From: Bacteroidota bacterium
GTDB lineage: Bacteria; Bacteroidota; Bacteroidia; Flavobacteriales; Schleiferiaceae
DNA: 15,235 nt
Direction: 5' to 3'
Assembly (NCBI GenBank): GCA_005786915.1
Contig: SYCM01000032.1
Location: 1 to 15,235 of the forward strand
Shown here in pieces: positions 7,799 to 15,018 of this stretch (position 1 is the stretch's first letter; each line of letters starts with the position of its first letter). A program made the position numbers and the translations under genes. Under the pieces are notes generated by a model, which saw nothing but the letters and a program-made list of their open reading frames with translations, ran no database searches and had not been told where the DNA came from.

Positions 7799-8916
7799 GG
7801 GTGCTCTGGGTAACCAACTGGTATCCGTCGAACGAGGCGCCGCATCGTTCGCCGTTCATTCGCGCCCAGTGGTTGGCGGCCCGTGCGGCGGGCGTCGACG
7901 CCGACCTGCTGCACCTCGACATATTGACCGGCGCCTGGATGCCCAGGGTTTCGTGGCAGCGCGGACCCCACGGCGAACACGTGCTCCGCGTCACCTGGCG
8001 CGGTTGGAAGCTGCTCTACCACCTTCCGTGGCTCGCCGCGTCCTACGTGGCCTGGCGCTATCCAGGTCCACGTCCCCAGCTCATTCACGGCCAAGTCCTT
8101 TTGCCGGCCGGAATCACGGCCGCCGCCCTCGCCCGGTACTGGGGCTTGCCCTTGGTGCACACGGAGCACTGGAATTTGGCTCCAGCCAAACTTCAAACCC
8201 GATTTTGGGGCTTTTGGGGCCGTCGGGCCCTGCGTCAGGCCCGCTACGTGCTGCCCGTTTCGGACCACCTGGGGGCGGAGCTGCGCGGGGTGCTCCCCGG
8301 ACTGCCCGTCGAAGTGGTCCCCAACGTGATGGACTGGTCCCGCTTTGCCTACGCGCCGCCGTCGACCCAGGCGAAGTCCGCCCGGTTCACGGTCTTGAGC
8401 GTGGCGCAACTGATTCCCCTCAACCGGTTCATCAAAAAGACCGAGTGGACCCTCGAAGCCCTCGCCCTGCTGGCGCAGCGCCACCCCGAAGTGGAGTGGA
8501 ACTACGTGCACGTCGGCGGCGGACCCCGGCAGGCCGAATTGACCGCCTACGCCGAGAAGCTCGGCGTGCGGGCCCAGTGGTTGGGGCACGGCGCGCCGGG
8601 AGCCTGGTCGTCCCTTGAGGTCGACGTGCTGGCGCATCCGACCCTCGACGAGACGTTTGGGATGGTGGTGTACGAGGCCCTTCACCGCGGAATCCCCGCG
8701 GTGGCCACCGACATTCCGGCCTTTCAACCCTGGCTGTCCGAGCCGTTTGGACGGCGGGTCGCTCCGGGATCCGTGGCCCTAGCCGACGCACTCGAAGCCT
8801 GCTGGGCTTCGCCCTGGAAGGTTGCGCCCGACGCGCTCGACTACCCAAAATTTGAGGCGGCCCGGGTGGGGAGCCGCCTCAACGAAATCTACCTTAAAAT
8901 TGGGGCTACTTCTTGA
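7795..8916 (+). CDS. Glycosyltransferase family 4 protein
   Basis: 373-residue predicted GT-B, retaining glycosyltransferase acting at the cytosolic membrane face on a lipid-linked glycan; sugar and acceptor are unknown. The N-terminal half starts MRVLWVTNWYPSNEAPHRSPFIRAQW and includes LVHTEHWN (about 120-127) and SDHLGAELRG. The linker is VVPNVMDWSRF (about 174-184). The C-terminal half has the donor-binding strand ARFTVLSVAQL, VHVGGGP (238-244), and a complete EX7E motif, Glu286 to Glu294, within DETFGMVVYEA. That motif ligates the nucleotide-sugar phosphate/ribose in GT4 enzymes. The ATG at 7795 overlaps the flippase stop by four bases. The 3' end overlaps the convergent DUF2147 gene by 11 bases. 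Unlike the glycosyltransferase at 2554-3822, its EX7E pair is intact, so the two are different subfamilies rather than a recent duplication. Confidence 0.94.
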   Translation: MRVLWVTNWYPSNEAPHRSPFIRAQWLAARAAGVDADLLHLDILTGAWMPRVSWQRGPHGEHVLRVTWRGWKLLYHLPWLAASYVAWRYPGPRPQLIHGQVLLPAGITAAALARYWGLPLVHTEHWNLAPAKLQTRFWGFWGRRALRQARYVLPVSDHLGAELRGVLPGLPVEVVPNVMDWSRFAYAPPSTQAKSARFTVLSVAQLIPLNRFIKKTEWTLEALALLAQRHPEVEWNYVHVGGGPRQAELTAYAEKLGVRAQWLGHGAPGAWSSLEVDVLAHPTLDETFGMVVYEALHRGIPAVATDIPAFQPWLSEPFGRRVAPGSVALADALEACWASPWKVAPDALDYPKFEAARVGSRLNEIYLKIGATS

Positions 8917-9355
8917 CCCGAGTCCACGTGGTGGAGCGGCCGACGAAGCGCATTCCGAGCATGTAGCCTTTGAAGTAAAGCGAACCGTCGCTGTTGAGGC
9001 GCGCGTAGCAGTCGTAGGAGTTGCCTGATTTGGTGTCGTAAATCTGGCCGCCGGCCCATTCCTTATCGTCGGCGTCCCACTTGAGTCCCGTCAAGATGGT
9101 GGTGCCCTGCAGCACGCGGCTGCGCAGCTTCACGTCAGGGTTGAGGTTGTCTTTTTTAGGGCTCGTGCCGTCGGGGTTGGTGTTGTTTTTCACGTACACA
9201 ATGCGTCCGCGGTACTCGGTTCCGACCTTATAAATTTCGACTTGTCCGTCTTTCTCGGCATTCCACCACACGCCCAAAAGGTCGTCGGCTTTTTGGGCCC
9301 AGGCTGAAAAACTGAGCAGCACGGCGGCGCCCAAGTATAAAAATCGTTGATTCAT
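8906..9355 (-). CDS. Secreted DUF2147-family protein
   Basis: 149-residue exported protein. A signal peptide is clear: short n-region MNQRF, hydrophobic core LYLGAAVLLSF, and SAWA at 17-20 with probable cleavage before Gln21. The mature part fits DUF2147 (small beta-rich periplasmic proteins of unknown function): LLGVWWNAEKDGQVEIYK near the start, GRIVYVKN, then NLNPDVKLRSRVLQG, a W-AGGQIYDTKSGNSY motif (about 100-114), a YFKGYMLG turn and the final T-WTRV. No catalytic residues can be assigned. It is the last gene of the leftward nadC-yihY run, 17 bases after the yihY-like stop, so it is probably co-transcribed. Family assignment is good, function unknown. Confidence 0.9.
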   Translation of the reverse strand: MNQRFLYLGAAVLLSFSAWAQKADDLLGVWWNAEKDGQVEIYKVGTEYRGRIVYVKNNTNPDGTSPKKDNLNPDVKLRSRVLQGTTILTGLKWDADDKEWAGGQIYDTKSGNSYDCYARLNSDGSLYFKGYMLGMRFVGRSTTWTRVKK

Positions 9356-9372
9356 GGTATTTGTTTTTTTAA
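9356..9372 (-). promoter_or_regulatory. A-rich translation-initiation leader of the DUF2147 gene
   Basis: The 17-base spacer before the DUF2147 ATG reads, on the - strand, as a run of seven A followed by CAAATACC. It stands out in a GC-rich window. Bacteroidota often use A/T-rich leaders rather than Shine-Dalgarno pairing, so this is likely a translation enhancer supporting the ATG at 9355. No TAnnTTTG element is seen here, consistent with read-through from yihY. Confidence 0.4.
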
Positions 9373-10266
9373 TTACCGTGAATGTAAACGATTTTTTGCT
9401 TCAGCCATCGAGGCGTTGAGTTCAAATCCAATGATGAGTCCGATCGCGTTGACGTAGATCCAGAGTTGGATGATCATCAGGGTGCCAATGGATCCATACA
9501 GTTGGTTGTATCGGCTGAAGTCGGTGACGTAAATGCCAAAGAGGTAGGAGGTGAGCCAAACCAGCAGGGTGGCGAGCAGGGCCCCGGGCGACACAAAACG
9601 CCAGGGCGCGGAGCGCATGGGTCCGAAGTAAAACAGCAGCGAAATGGAAAGCAAAACCAGCCCAAGCAGCACGATCCAGCGGCAGGCCGCGGCCAACCAA
9701 GATCCGAGTTCGCCGTCCAGCCACTCGCTCACGTACACTTCGCACAAAGTCAGGGCGGTAATGCCCAAAATCAAGAGTACAGACAGCGCCAGGGTCAGCA
9801 AGAAGGCGGCGAGGTACTGCGACCAAAATCCGCGCACGTTGAGCCGGTGCACGGACTGCCCGAAGTTGCCGATGAGCGACAGCGTTCCGTTCGTGGCAAA
9901 AAAGAAGGCCGCGACGACGGTCAAGCCCAAAAGGTCGCCGCGTTTGATGGTCAAAATGTCGGTAATGGTGGAGTAGGCCGCGTCAAAGCTGTTGGGGGGC
10001 AGCACGTCGCGCAGGAGCTTGAAGAGTTCCGACTGAAAGCCTTCGACGGGAATGAAGGGGATGAGCGTAAACAGGAAAATGACGCCCGGAAAAAGCGCCA
10101 AAAAAAAGCTGAAGCTGATGCTCGCAGCCCGACTGGTAACCGCGCCCTCGTAGATGCCTTTGCCAAAAAAAACCGCGACGTCGTAGGCGCTCAGTCCGTC
10201 AAAGAGCGGAAGCCTTAAGTTCTGGGCGGTGGTGCGGATCACGCGCCAAATGGACGATGCGTTCAA
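9373..10266 (-). CDS. YihY/BrkB-family inner-membrane protein
   Basis: 297-residue membrane protein of the YihY family (formerly annotated as ribonuclease BN or virulence factor BrkB); biochemical role unsettled. Six hydrophobic segments can be drawn: about 48-73, 110-135, 150-175, 189-213, 226-248 and 258-282. Family signatures are SRAASISFSFFLALFPGVIF (45-64) and YNQLYGSIGTLMIIQLWIYV near the C-terminus, followed by GFELNA. The start is a TTG at 10266. An in-frame TAA lies 30 bases upstream and no ATG occurs before the first membrane segments, leaving only this TTG or a GTG at 10242 as sensible starts. With the TTG, the gene begins 14 bases after the nadC stop. Two eight-T runs lie in its coding strand (10100-10107 and 10165-10172). 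nadC, this gene and rlmH are neighbours in other flavobacteria as far as I recall. Confidence 0.93.
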   Translation of the reverse strand: MNASSIWRVIRTTAQNLRLPLFDGLSAYDVAVFFGKGIYEGAVTSRAASISFSFFLALFPGVIFLFTLIPFIPVEGFQSELFKLLRDVLPPNSFDAAYSTITDILTIKRGDLLGLTVVAAFFFATNGTLSLIGNFGQSVHRLNVRGFWSQYLAAFLLTLALSVLLILGITALTLCEVYVSEWLDGELGSWLAAACRWIVLLGLVLLSISLLFYFGPMRSAPWRFVSPGALLATLLVWLTSYLFGIYVTDFSRYNQLYGSIGTLMIIQLWIYVNAIGLIIGFELNASMAEAKNRLHSR

Positions 10267-10280
10267 TGAGGGGCGTGGGG

Positions 10281-11162
10281 TTAAATCCTTCGGGCCTTAA
10301 AATTAAGGTCCACGGCCGGAGCCGAGTGGGTGAGGGCGCCGACCGAGATGTATTGGACGCCGGTTTCGGCAAAGGAGCGCAGGGTTTCTAGAGTGATTCC
10401 GCCGCTCGCCTCCAGTTCCTTTTGGCCCGCGTTGAGGGCCACGGCCGCTCGGCACTGGGCCGGGGTAAAGTTGTCGAGCATGATGCGGTCGACGCCGGGG
10501 AGGGCCAGGGCTTCGCGCACGTCGTCGAGGCAGCGGCACTCCACTTCGATGGCTCGATCGAGGCCGCGCTCGGCCAAGTAGGTTTCGGTGCGGAGCACAG
10601 CCTCGCTAATTCCCCCCGCCAGGTCGACGTGGTTGTCTTTGAGCATGACCATGTCGTGCAGGCCGACGCGGTGGTTGCGGGCTCCGCCCACCTGAACCGC
10701 CCATTTTTCGAGCATGCGCCAGCCCGGCGTGGTTTTGCGGGTGTCGAGCAGGGCGCACGGGAGGTCGGCGATCTGGTCGGCGTAGCGCTGGGTCTGAGTG
10801 GCCACGCCGCTGAGCCGCTGGACGTAGTTGAGCAGGGTGCGTTCCGCGCCTAGAAGTGCGCGCAAGGGGCCGCGGACTTCGGCCGCCACTTGGCCGGGGT
10901 TCAGTCGGTCGCCGTCTTCTGCGAACCAGGTTGCACTTAGGTCGGGGCTGACGGCGCGCAGCACGCAATCGGCCACGTCGCGCCCGGCGAAGCAAAGGGC
11001 TTGCTTGGCCTTCAGTTCGGCACAGCCCTGCACGCCTTCGGGCAGCGCGGCGTTTGAAGAGTGGTCCCCCGCGCCCGCCCCAGTGCCCAAATCTTCGTGC
11101 AAGCTGCGCTGAATGTGGGCGTCGAGGTCGGCGGTGTCGAGGTATGCGCTCAGGGGCTTCAT
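10281..11162 (-). CDS. nadC: Nicotinate-nucleotide pyrophosphorylase (carboxylating), quinolinate phosphoribosyltransferase
   Basis: Converts quinolinate and PRPP to nicotinate mononucleotide, CO2 and pyrophosphate, the last step of de novo NAD precursor synthesis; cytosolic, normally a dimer or hexamer. The 293 residues match the usual 280-300. Visible signatures: HEDLGTGAGAGDHSS near the N-terminus, LNYVQRLSGVAT (111-122), DTRKTTPG (140-147), NHRVGLHDMVMLKDNH (163-178) with the substrate-binding Arg/His and Lys, EVECR (206-210), DRIMLDN (225-231), ASGGI (252-256) and YISVGALTHS (271-280). All expected active-site residues appear present. The ATG at 11162 is chosen because family homologues begin about 20 residues before HEDLG, and a good -7 promoter element lies 39 bases upstream. 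It is the first gene of a leftward unit with the yihY-like and DUF2147 genes. No other NAD synthesis gene is in the window. Confidence 0.97.
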   Translation of the reverse strand: MKPLSAYLDTADLDAHIQRSLHEDLGTGAGAGDHSSNAALPEGVQGCAELKAKQALCFAGRDVADCVLRAVSPDLSATWFAEDGDRLNPGQVAAEVRGPLRALLGAERTLLNYVQRLSGVATQTQRYADQIADLPCALLDTRKTTPGWRMLEKWAVQVGGARNHRVGLHDMVMLKDNHVDLAGGISEAVLRTETYLAERGLDRAIEVECRCLDDVREALALPGVDRIMLDNFTPAQCRAAVALNAGQKELEASGGITLETLRSFAETGVQYISVGALTHSAPAVDLNFKARRI

Positions 11163-11201
11163 CTTTGTGGGGCTCGAGCCAAAGGGGCTTGGGGCGGAAC
11201 C

Positions 11202-11209
11202 CAAACTTA
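11202..11209 (-). promoter_or_regulatory. -7 promoter element TAAGTTTG for nadC unit
   Basis: On the - strand, TAAGTTTG is an exact match to the Bacteroidota sigma-ABfr -7 consensus TAnnTTTG. It lies in the 55-base divergent gap, 39 bases upstream of the nadC ATG, predicting a leader of roughly 35 bases. No TTG is seen at the expected -33 distance, since that region is the start of rlmH. Support is the exact match plus its position. Confidence 0.45.
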
Positions 11210-11217
11210 CGCCACAG

Positions 11218-11646
11218 GTGGAAATCATTCTTTTAGTCGTTGGGTCCACTCAGGTGGGGTATGCCAAAGAGGGAATTGCGGACTTTGGCAAACGCTTGAA
11301 TCACTACACCCGTTTTCGGGTTGAAGCCGTACGCGACCGCGCGGCCCAGAAGTCCTTTGTTAAGGCTGGAGATGTGGTCGTACTGCTCGACGAGCGCGGA
11401 ACCCATTTGACTTCGGTCGCCTTTGCGGACCGACTTCAAAAGTGGATGAATGCGGGGCCGAAGCGCCTGATTTTTGCGGTCGGCGACGCCTACGGTTTTG
11501 ATGCCGAGTTTCGCGCCGGGGCGTCGTTTGAGCTAGCCCTGAGCGCGATGACGTTTCCGCACGACTTGGTGCGGGTGCTCTTTGCCGAACAGCTCTACCG
11601 AGCCTTCAGCATTTTGCGCAACGAGCCCTACCACCACGAGGGTTGA
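11218..11646 (+). CDS. rlmH: 23S rRNA (pseudouridine1915-N3)-methyltransferase RlmH
   Basis: Methylates the N3 of pseudouridine 1915 in helix 69 of 23S rRNA, using SAM, on assembled ribosomes; SPOUT-class dimer. Translation from GTG at 11218 gives 142 residues, beginning (M)EIILLVVGSTQVGY. The C-terminal knot is well conserved: VVLLDERG (54-61), LIFAVGDAYGF (84-94), LSAMTFPHDLVR (108-119), EQLYRAFSILRNEPYHH (124-140). Two oddities: it is about 15 residues shorter than usual (155-159), with the gap after residue 39, and the usual Ile-Gly-Gly of the SAM loop reads Val-Gly-Asp (88-90). GTG is the only plausible start, since extending upstream would overlap nadC and add non-homologous sequence. 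It is divergent from nadC and 17 bases upstream of holA. Confidence 0.95.
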   Translation: MEIILLVVGSTQVGYAKEGIADFGKRLNHYTRFRVEAVRDRAAQKSFVKAGDVVVLLDERGTHLTSVAFADRLQKWMNAGPKRLIFAVGDAYGFDAEFRAGASFELALSAMTFPHDLVRVLFAEQLYRAFSILRNEPYHHEG

Positions 11647-11651
11647 GGTCG

Positions 11652-11659
11652 TAGGTTTG
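11652..11659 (+). promoter_or_regulatory. -7 promoter element TAGGTTTG just before holA
   Basis: Exact match to TAnnTTTG in the 17-base rlmH-holA gap, ending four bases before the holA ATG. If used, transcription would start at or within a base or two of the ATG, giving a leaderless message. No TTG is found at the usual -33 spacing (the nearest, 11643-11645, is too close), so this may be chance or a weak extended promoter. Confidence 0.35.
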
Positions 11660-11663
11660 CCCT

Positions 11664-12671
11664 ATGCAGTCGGTGCTCCAAAAACTCATTAAGTCCTGGG
11701 ACCAGGGTTCGTTTGAGCCCGTGTATGTGTTTGCGGGCGACGAGCCGTTTTGGGTGCACGCGGCGACCGATGCCCTGCTCCAGCGCGCCCTTCCCGAAGC
11801 CGACCAGGCCTTCAACCAAAGCGTGCTGTACGGCCGCGACACCGACGCCCGGGCCGTGGTTTCTGAGGCCAAGCGCTTCCCCATGATGGCGGAGCGCACC
11901 GTCGTGGCGGTGCGCGAGGCGCAGGACCTGCGCAACCTCGAGGACCTCGCCGCCTACGTGGCCCAACCCCAGCCGCAAACCGTGCTGGTGGTCAGCTTGA
12001 CCGGCAAGGCCCTCGACAAGCGCAAGGCGCTCTACAAGGCCCTGAAGCCCGGCCTTTCCTACCACCAGTTCGACCGCGTCCCCGAATACCAAATCGCGGG
12101 GGTGGTGGCCGAACTCGCCCGCGAACGGTCCCTTAAAATCAGCGAAAAAGCAGCCTCGGTCCTGGTAGAGAGCTTGGGCGTCGACCTCTCGGCCATCGAC
12201 CAGGAACTGGGCAAGTACGCGGTGGTGCTCGGCGAAGGGGGCGAGGTGACGGCGGCTACCGTTGAGAAGTACACCGGGTCCAGCCGCGAATACAATCAGT
12301 TTGAACTGCTCCGCGCGCTGGTGGCCCAGGATGCCGACCGCAGCTACCGCATTGCCCGCAGCATGATGCAGCACAGCCGTTCGAGCCCGCTGATCTTGGT
12401 CATCGCCACCCTGTATGGCACCTTTTTCAAAGCGCTGGTGTACCAGAGCTTGGGGGCGCATCCCAATCCCAAAACGGCCTCGGCGCAGCTGGCGGTGTCG
12501 GAATTTGCTCTGCGCGATATCGCGCGCGCGGCCCAAAACTATTCGGGGGGGCGCTTGGCCCGCATCGTGGGTTATCTTCGCGAGGCCGATCGCCAAGCCA
12601 AAGGACTGGGGTCGCCCAACTTACGTGATGCCGACATTCTCGATGAACTTTTGTTTAAAATCCTGTACTAG
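11664..12671 (+). CDS. holA: DNA polymerase III, delta subunit
   Basis: Clamp-loader subunit that opens the beta sliding clamp during replication; cytosolic, part of the DnaX complex. The 335 residues are close to the usual ~340. The N-terminal domain begins VLQKLIKSWDQGSFEPVYVF then GDEPFW (25-30), the start of a degenerate AAA+ module whose Walker A is absent, as normal for delta. Recognisable Bacteroidota features are NQSVLYGRD (51-59), EAKRFPMMAERTVVAVREAQDL (68-89), LDKRKALYKAL (117-127), a lid helix with SLGVDLSAIDQELGKY (170-185), and the C-terminal collar domain with YNQFELLRAL (210-219) and DILDELLFKIL. The ATG at 11664 fits homologue starts. Its last 29 bases overlap, in another frame, the start of the downstream receptor gene, suggesting coupled translation. 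Confidence 0.95.
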   Translation: MQSVLQKLIKSWDQGSFEPVYVFAGDEPFWVHAATDALLQRALPEADQAFNQSVLYGRDTDARAVVSEAKRFPMMAERTVVAVREAQDLRNLEDLAAYVAQPQPQTVLVVSLTGKALDKRKALYKALKPGLSYHQFDRVPEYQIAGVVAELARERSLKISEKAASVLVESLGVDLSAIDQELGKYAVVLGEGGEVTAATVEKYTGSSREYNQFELLRALVAQDADRSYRIARSMMQHSRSSPLILVIATLYGTFFKALVYQSLGAHPNPKTASAQLAVSEFALRDIARAAQNYSGGRLARIVGYLREADRQAKGLGSPNLRDADILDELLFKILY

Positions 12672-14988
12672 CGCCCTTTTCGTCCTTCTATTGGCCCTTG
12701 CGGGCGCGACCCCACTGTCCGCCCAAACCACGGGCGGCCTGCGGGGCCTCGTGGTCGACGGCTCCGACCAAAGTCCGCTCAACCTCGTTCAGGTTTCGCT
12801 GACCGCCGGGGGCAAACGCTACGAAACGTTTACCAACAACGACGGCTTTTACCAAATCAACGCCATCCCGGTCGGAGCCTACAAGCTGAGCGTTTCGCGA
12901 GCCGGCTACAGCAGCCAGACCCTCGACGTCAAGGTGGTCGCCGACAAAAACTCCTTCAACCGCATCGCCCTCAAGGAATCGACCGTCGAACTCGACGACG
13001 TCACCGTCGACGCCCGCAAGCAAGAAAAGCAGACCAAGGTTTCCACGGCGGTCGTCCAGCTCAACCCCAAGTCCATCGTCACGTTTTCGATTGGCGGCGA
13101 ACCCGACCTCGTGCGGGCCCTCCAGGTCATGCCCGGGGTGATTACCACGGGCGACCAGGGCGGTCAGCTGTACATCCGAGGCGGCGCGCCCATCCAAAAT
13201 CTGGTCAAGCTCGACGGAATGATTCTCTACAATCCGTTCCACAGTATCGGCTTTTTCTCGGTTTTTGAGACCGACATCATGCAGTCGGCCGACGTCTACA
13301 CGGCGGGTTTTGGCGCGGAATACGGCGGACGCACCTCCTCGGTAATGGACATCCGCACGCGCACCGGCCGCCGCGACCGCATTGCCGGCAAGGTGGCGAC
13401 CTCGACCTACCTCGCCAAGGGCTTGCTCGAAATTCCCGTCGGCCGCAAAAAGGACGGAATCGCGCCGAGCTCCTTGCTGGTTTCGTACAAGCAGTCGCTG
13501 CTCGACAAGGCGGCGCCCATTTTTTACCCCTACGTCGCCACAGAATACGGCGGCCTTCCGTTTCAGTTTCGCGACATCTACAGCAAGTACACCCTGGAAT
13601 CCAACGGCGGAAACAAGTTCAACGTCTTTGGTTTCAACTTCAACGACGCGGTTCGCTTCGCGGGCAACAAATCCATTTCCTGGGATTCCTACGGCTACGG
13701 GACCGACTTCACCGTCGTTCCCGCGGCGTCCAACACCATTTTGGAGGGCCACCTCGCCCAGAGTGCGTACACCATCACATCGACCGAGCTCGAGAACCGT
13801 CCACGCTACTCCACCATTAACGGCTTTAACGGCGGACTCGACTTTACCTACCTGCTGCGCAAGGCCGACGAACTCAAGTACGGCCTTGAGTTCATTGGCT
13901 ACTACACGGACTACCAGTACACGAACTCCGTTGGCCGCACCCTTCAGGACGAAGACAACACCACCGAGCTCGGGCTCTACTTTGACTACAAGCGCCAGCA
14001 GGGCCGGTGGTTGATTCAGCCGGGCATCCGCCTGCATAATTACGCCACCATGGGCATTTTGCGTGTGGAGCCTCGCCTCGGAGCCAAGTACAACGCCTCA
14101 GAAAACCTGCGCTTCAAGTTTTCTGGCGGGCGCTATTCGCAGAACCTGATCGCGGCCAATTCCGATCGCGACGTGGTCAACTTATTTTATGGCTTTTTGA
14201 GCGGCGGAGGCATCGACCTGCCGAGCAGCATCGGCAGCGAACCCGTTACCGGTCGACTGCAAACGGCCGACCACCTGGTCCTGGGCGTCGAATTCAACCC
14301 CGCCCCCAAATGGAACGTCGAGCTGGAGGCCTACGTGAAGCGCTTCAACATGATTACCAACGTCAACCGCTACAAGCTGTACGACGACAACGAACAGTAC
14401 GCCAACCAGCCGGAGCGCCTACGCAAGGACTTTATGGTGGAGCGTGGACTCGCCCGAGGCATCGACGCCTTGGTTACCTACGAAGACAAGAGCTGGTACT
14501 TCTGGGGCGTGTACTCCCTGGGCAAGAGCACGCGCTTTGACGGACTGCAGGAATACAACCCCTTCTACGACCGCCGCCACAACGTCAATTTGGTCCTGGC
14601 GCGCAAGCTCCCAAAGGACCTCGAGCTCAACGTGCGTTGGAACTTCGGAAGCGGATTTCCCTTCACCCCGATCAAAGGCTACTACGAACTGCTGCCGTTT
14701 ACCAACCCCGACGGAAGCCCCTGGATCGACTACCCCTTCCCGAGGCGCAACGGCCAAATGGGAATTTTGTACGGCGACCTCAACAGCCATCGACTTCCGG
14801 ACTACCACCGCCTCGACGTGACCGCCAAAAAGGCCTGGGACCTTGGAGAAAAGCAGCATTTGGAGGCCTCGTTTGCGGTGACCAACGTCTACAACCGCCG
14901 CAATATCTTCTACTACGACACGCCTAAGGCGCAGCGCGTCAACCAGCTGCCAATTATGCCCACGCTCTTGCTGAGCTACTCCTTCTAA
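12643..14988 (+). CDS. TonB-dependent outer-membrane receptor with N-terminal carboxypeptidase-regulatory-like domain
   Basis: 781-residue outer-membrane protein that likely imports a scarce ligand using TonB energy; the ligand cannot be inferred. A signal peptide is visible (MNFCLKSC, hydrophobic TSALFVLLLALAGA, cleavage probably after PLSA at residue 27). Residues about 33-115 form a CarboxypepD_reg-like beta-sandwich (GLRGLVVDGSDQSPLNLVQV, NNDGFYQINAIPVGAYKLSV), common in Bacteroidota receptors. The plug follows at about 137-240, with PDLVRALQVMPGV, QLYIRGGAP, LVKLDGMILYNP and AGFGAEYGGR. The remainder alternates aromatic/polar strands as in a 22-strand barrel and ends LLLSYSF with the C-terminal Phe expected for BAM recognition. 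There is no SusD-like partner nearby. The ATG at 12643, inside the end of holA, is required by the signal peptide; no suitable start occurs after the holA stop. Confidence 0.93.
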   Translation: MNFCLKSCTSALFVLLLALAGATPLSAQTTGGLRGLVVDGSDQSPLNLVQVSLTAGGKRYETFTNNDGFYQINAIPVGAYKLSVSRAGYSSQTLDVKVVADKNSFNRIALKESTVELDDVTVDARKQEKQTKVSTAVVQLNPKSIVTFSIGGEPDLVRALQVMPGVITTGDQGGQLYIRGGAPIQNLVKLDGMILYNPFHSIGFFSVFETDIMQSADVYTAGFGAEYGGRTSSVMDIRTRTGRRDRIAGKVATSTYLAKGLLEIPVGRKKDGIAPSSLLVSYKQSLLDKAAPIFYPYVATEYGGLPFQFRDIYSKYTLESNGGNKFNVFGFNFNDAVRFAGNKSISWDSYGYGTDFTVVPAASNTILEGHLAQSAYTITSTELENRPRYSTINGFNGGLDFTYLLRKADELKYGLEFIGYYTDYQYTNSVGRTLQDEDNTTELGLYFDYKRQQGRWLIQPGIRLHNYATMGILRVEPRLGAKYNASENLRFKFSGGRYSQNLIAANSDRDVVNLFYGFLSGGGIDLPSSIGSEPVTGRLQTADHLVLGVEFNPAPKWNVELEAYVKRFNMITNVNRYKLYDDNEQYANQPERLRKDFMVERGLARGIDALVTYEDKSWYFWGVYSLGKSTRFDGLQEYNPFYDRRHNVNLVLARKLPKDLELNVRWNFGSGFPFTPIKGYYELLPFTNPDGSPWIDYPFPRRNGQMGILYGDLNSHRLPDYHRLDVTAKKAWDLGEKQHLEASFAVTNVYNRRNIFYYDTPKAQRVNQLPIMPTLLLSYSF

Positions 14989-14993
14989 TGCCC

Positions 14994-15001
14994 TAACTTT
15001 G
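14994..15001 (+). promoter_or_regulatory. -7 promoter element TAACTTTG for pyrG
   Basis: Exact TAnnTTTG match in the 30-base gap between the receptor gene and pyrG, 17 bases before the pyrG ATG. A TTG at 14968-14970 lies 23 bases upstream of the element, at the long end of the spacing reported for Bacteroidota -33 boxes. The predicted leader is only about a dozen bases. This suggests pyrG has its own promoter rather than depending on read-through. Confidence 0.5.
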
Positions 15002-15018
15002 CGCGAACCTCGCAGCGC

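Noticed and set aside
7678..8727. Open frame of 349 codons on the - strand opposite the second glycosyltransferase
   Set aside because: No domain features; the + strand frame has a complete GT4 architecture and ATGA coupling to the flippase.
9356..9375. Possible small inverted repeat (GGTA...TACC) flanking an A/T run between the yihY-like and DUF2147 genes, as a terminator
   Set aside because: The stem is only about four base pairs with mismatches beyond; more simply an A-rich leader.
11160..11167. CATCTTTG on the + strand as a possible -7 element for rlmH
   Set aside because: One mismatch at the key first T, lies on the nadC start codon, and has no clear -33 partner; too weak to annotate.
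11163..11249. N-terminal extension of NadC to an upstream ATG at 11249
   Set aside because: It would read through rlmH's start and through the likely nadC promoter element; homologues start near the ATG at 11162.
12688..14037. Open frame of 449 codons on the - strand opposite the TonB-dependent receptor
   Set aside because: Val/Gly/Asp-rich shadow of the receptor frame, without signal peptide, motif or sensible start.
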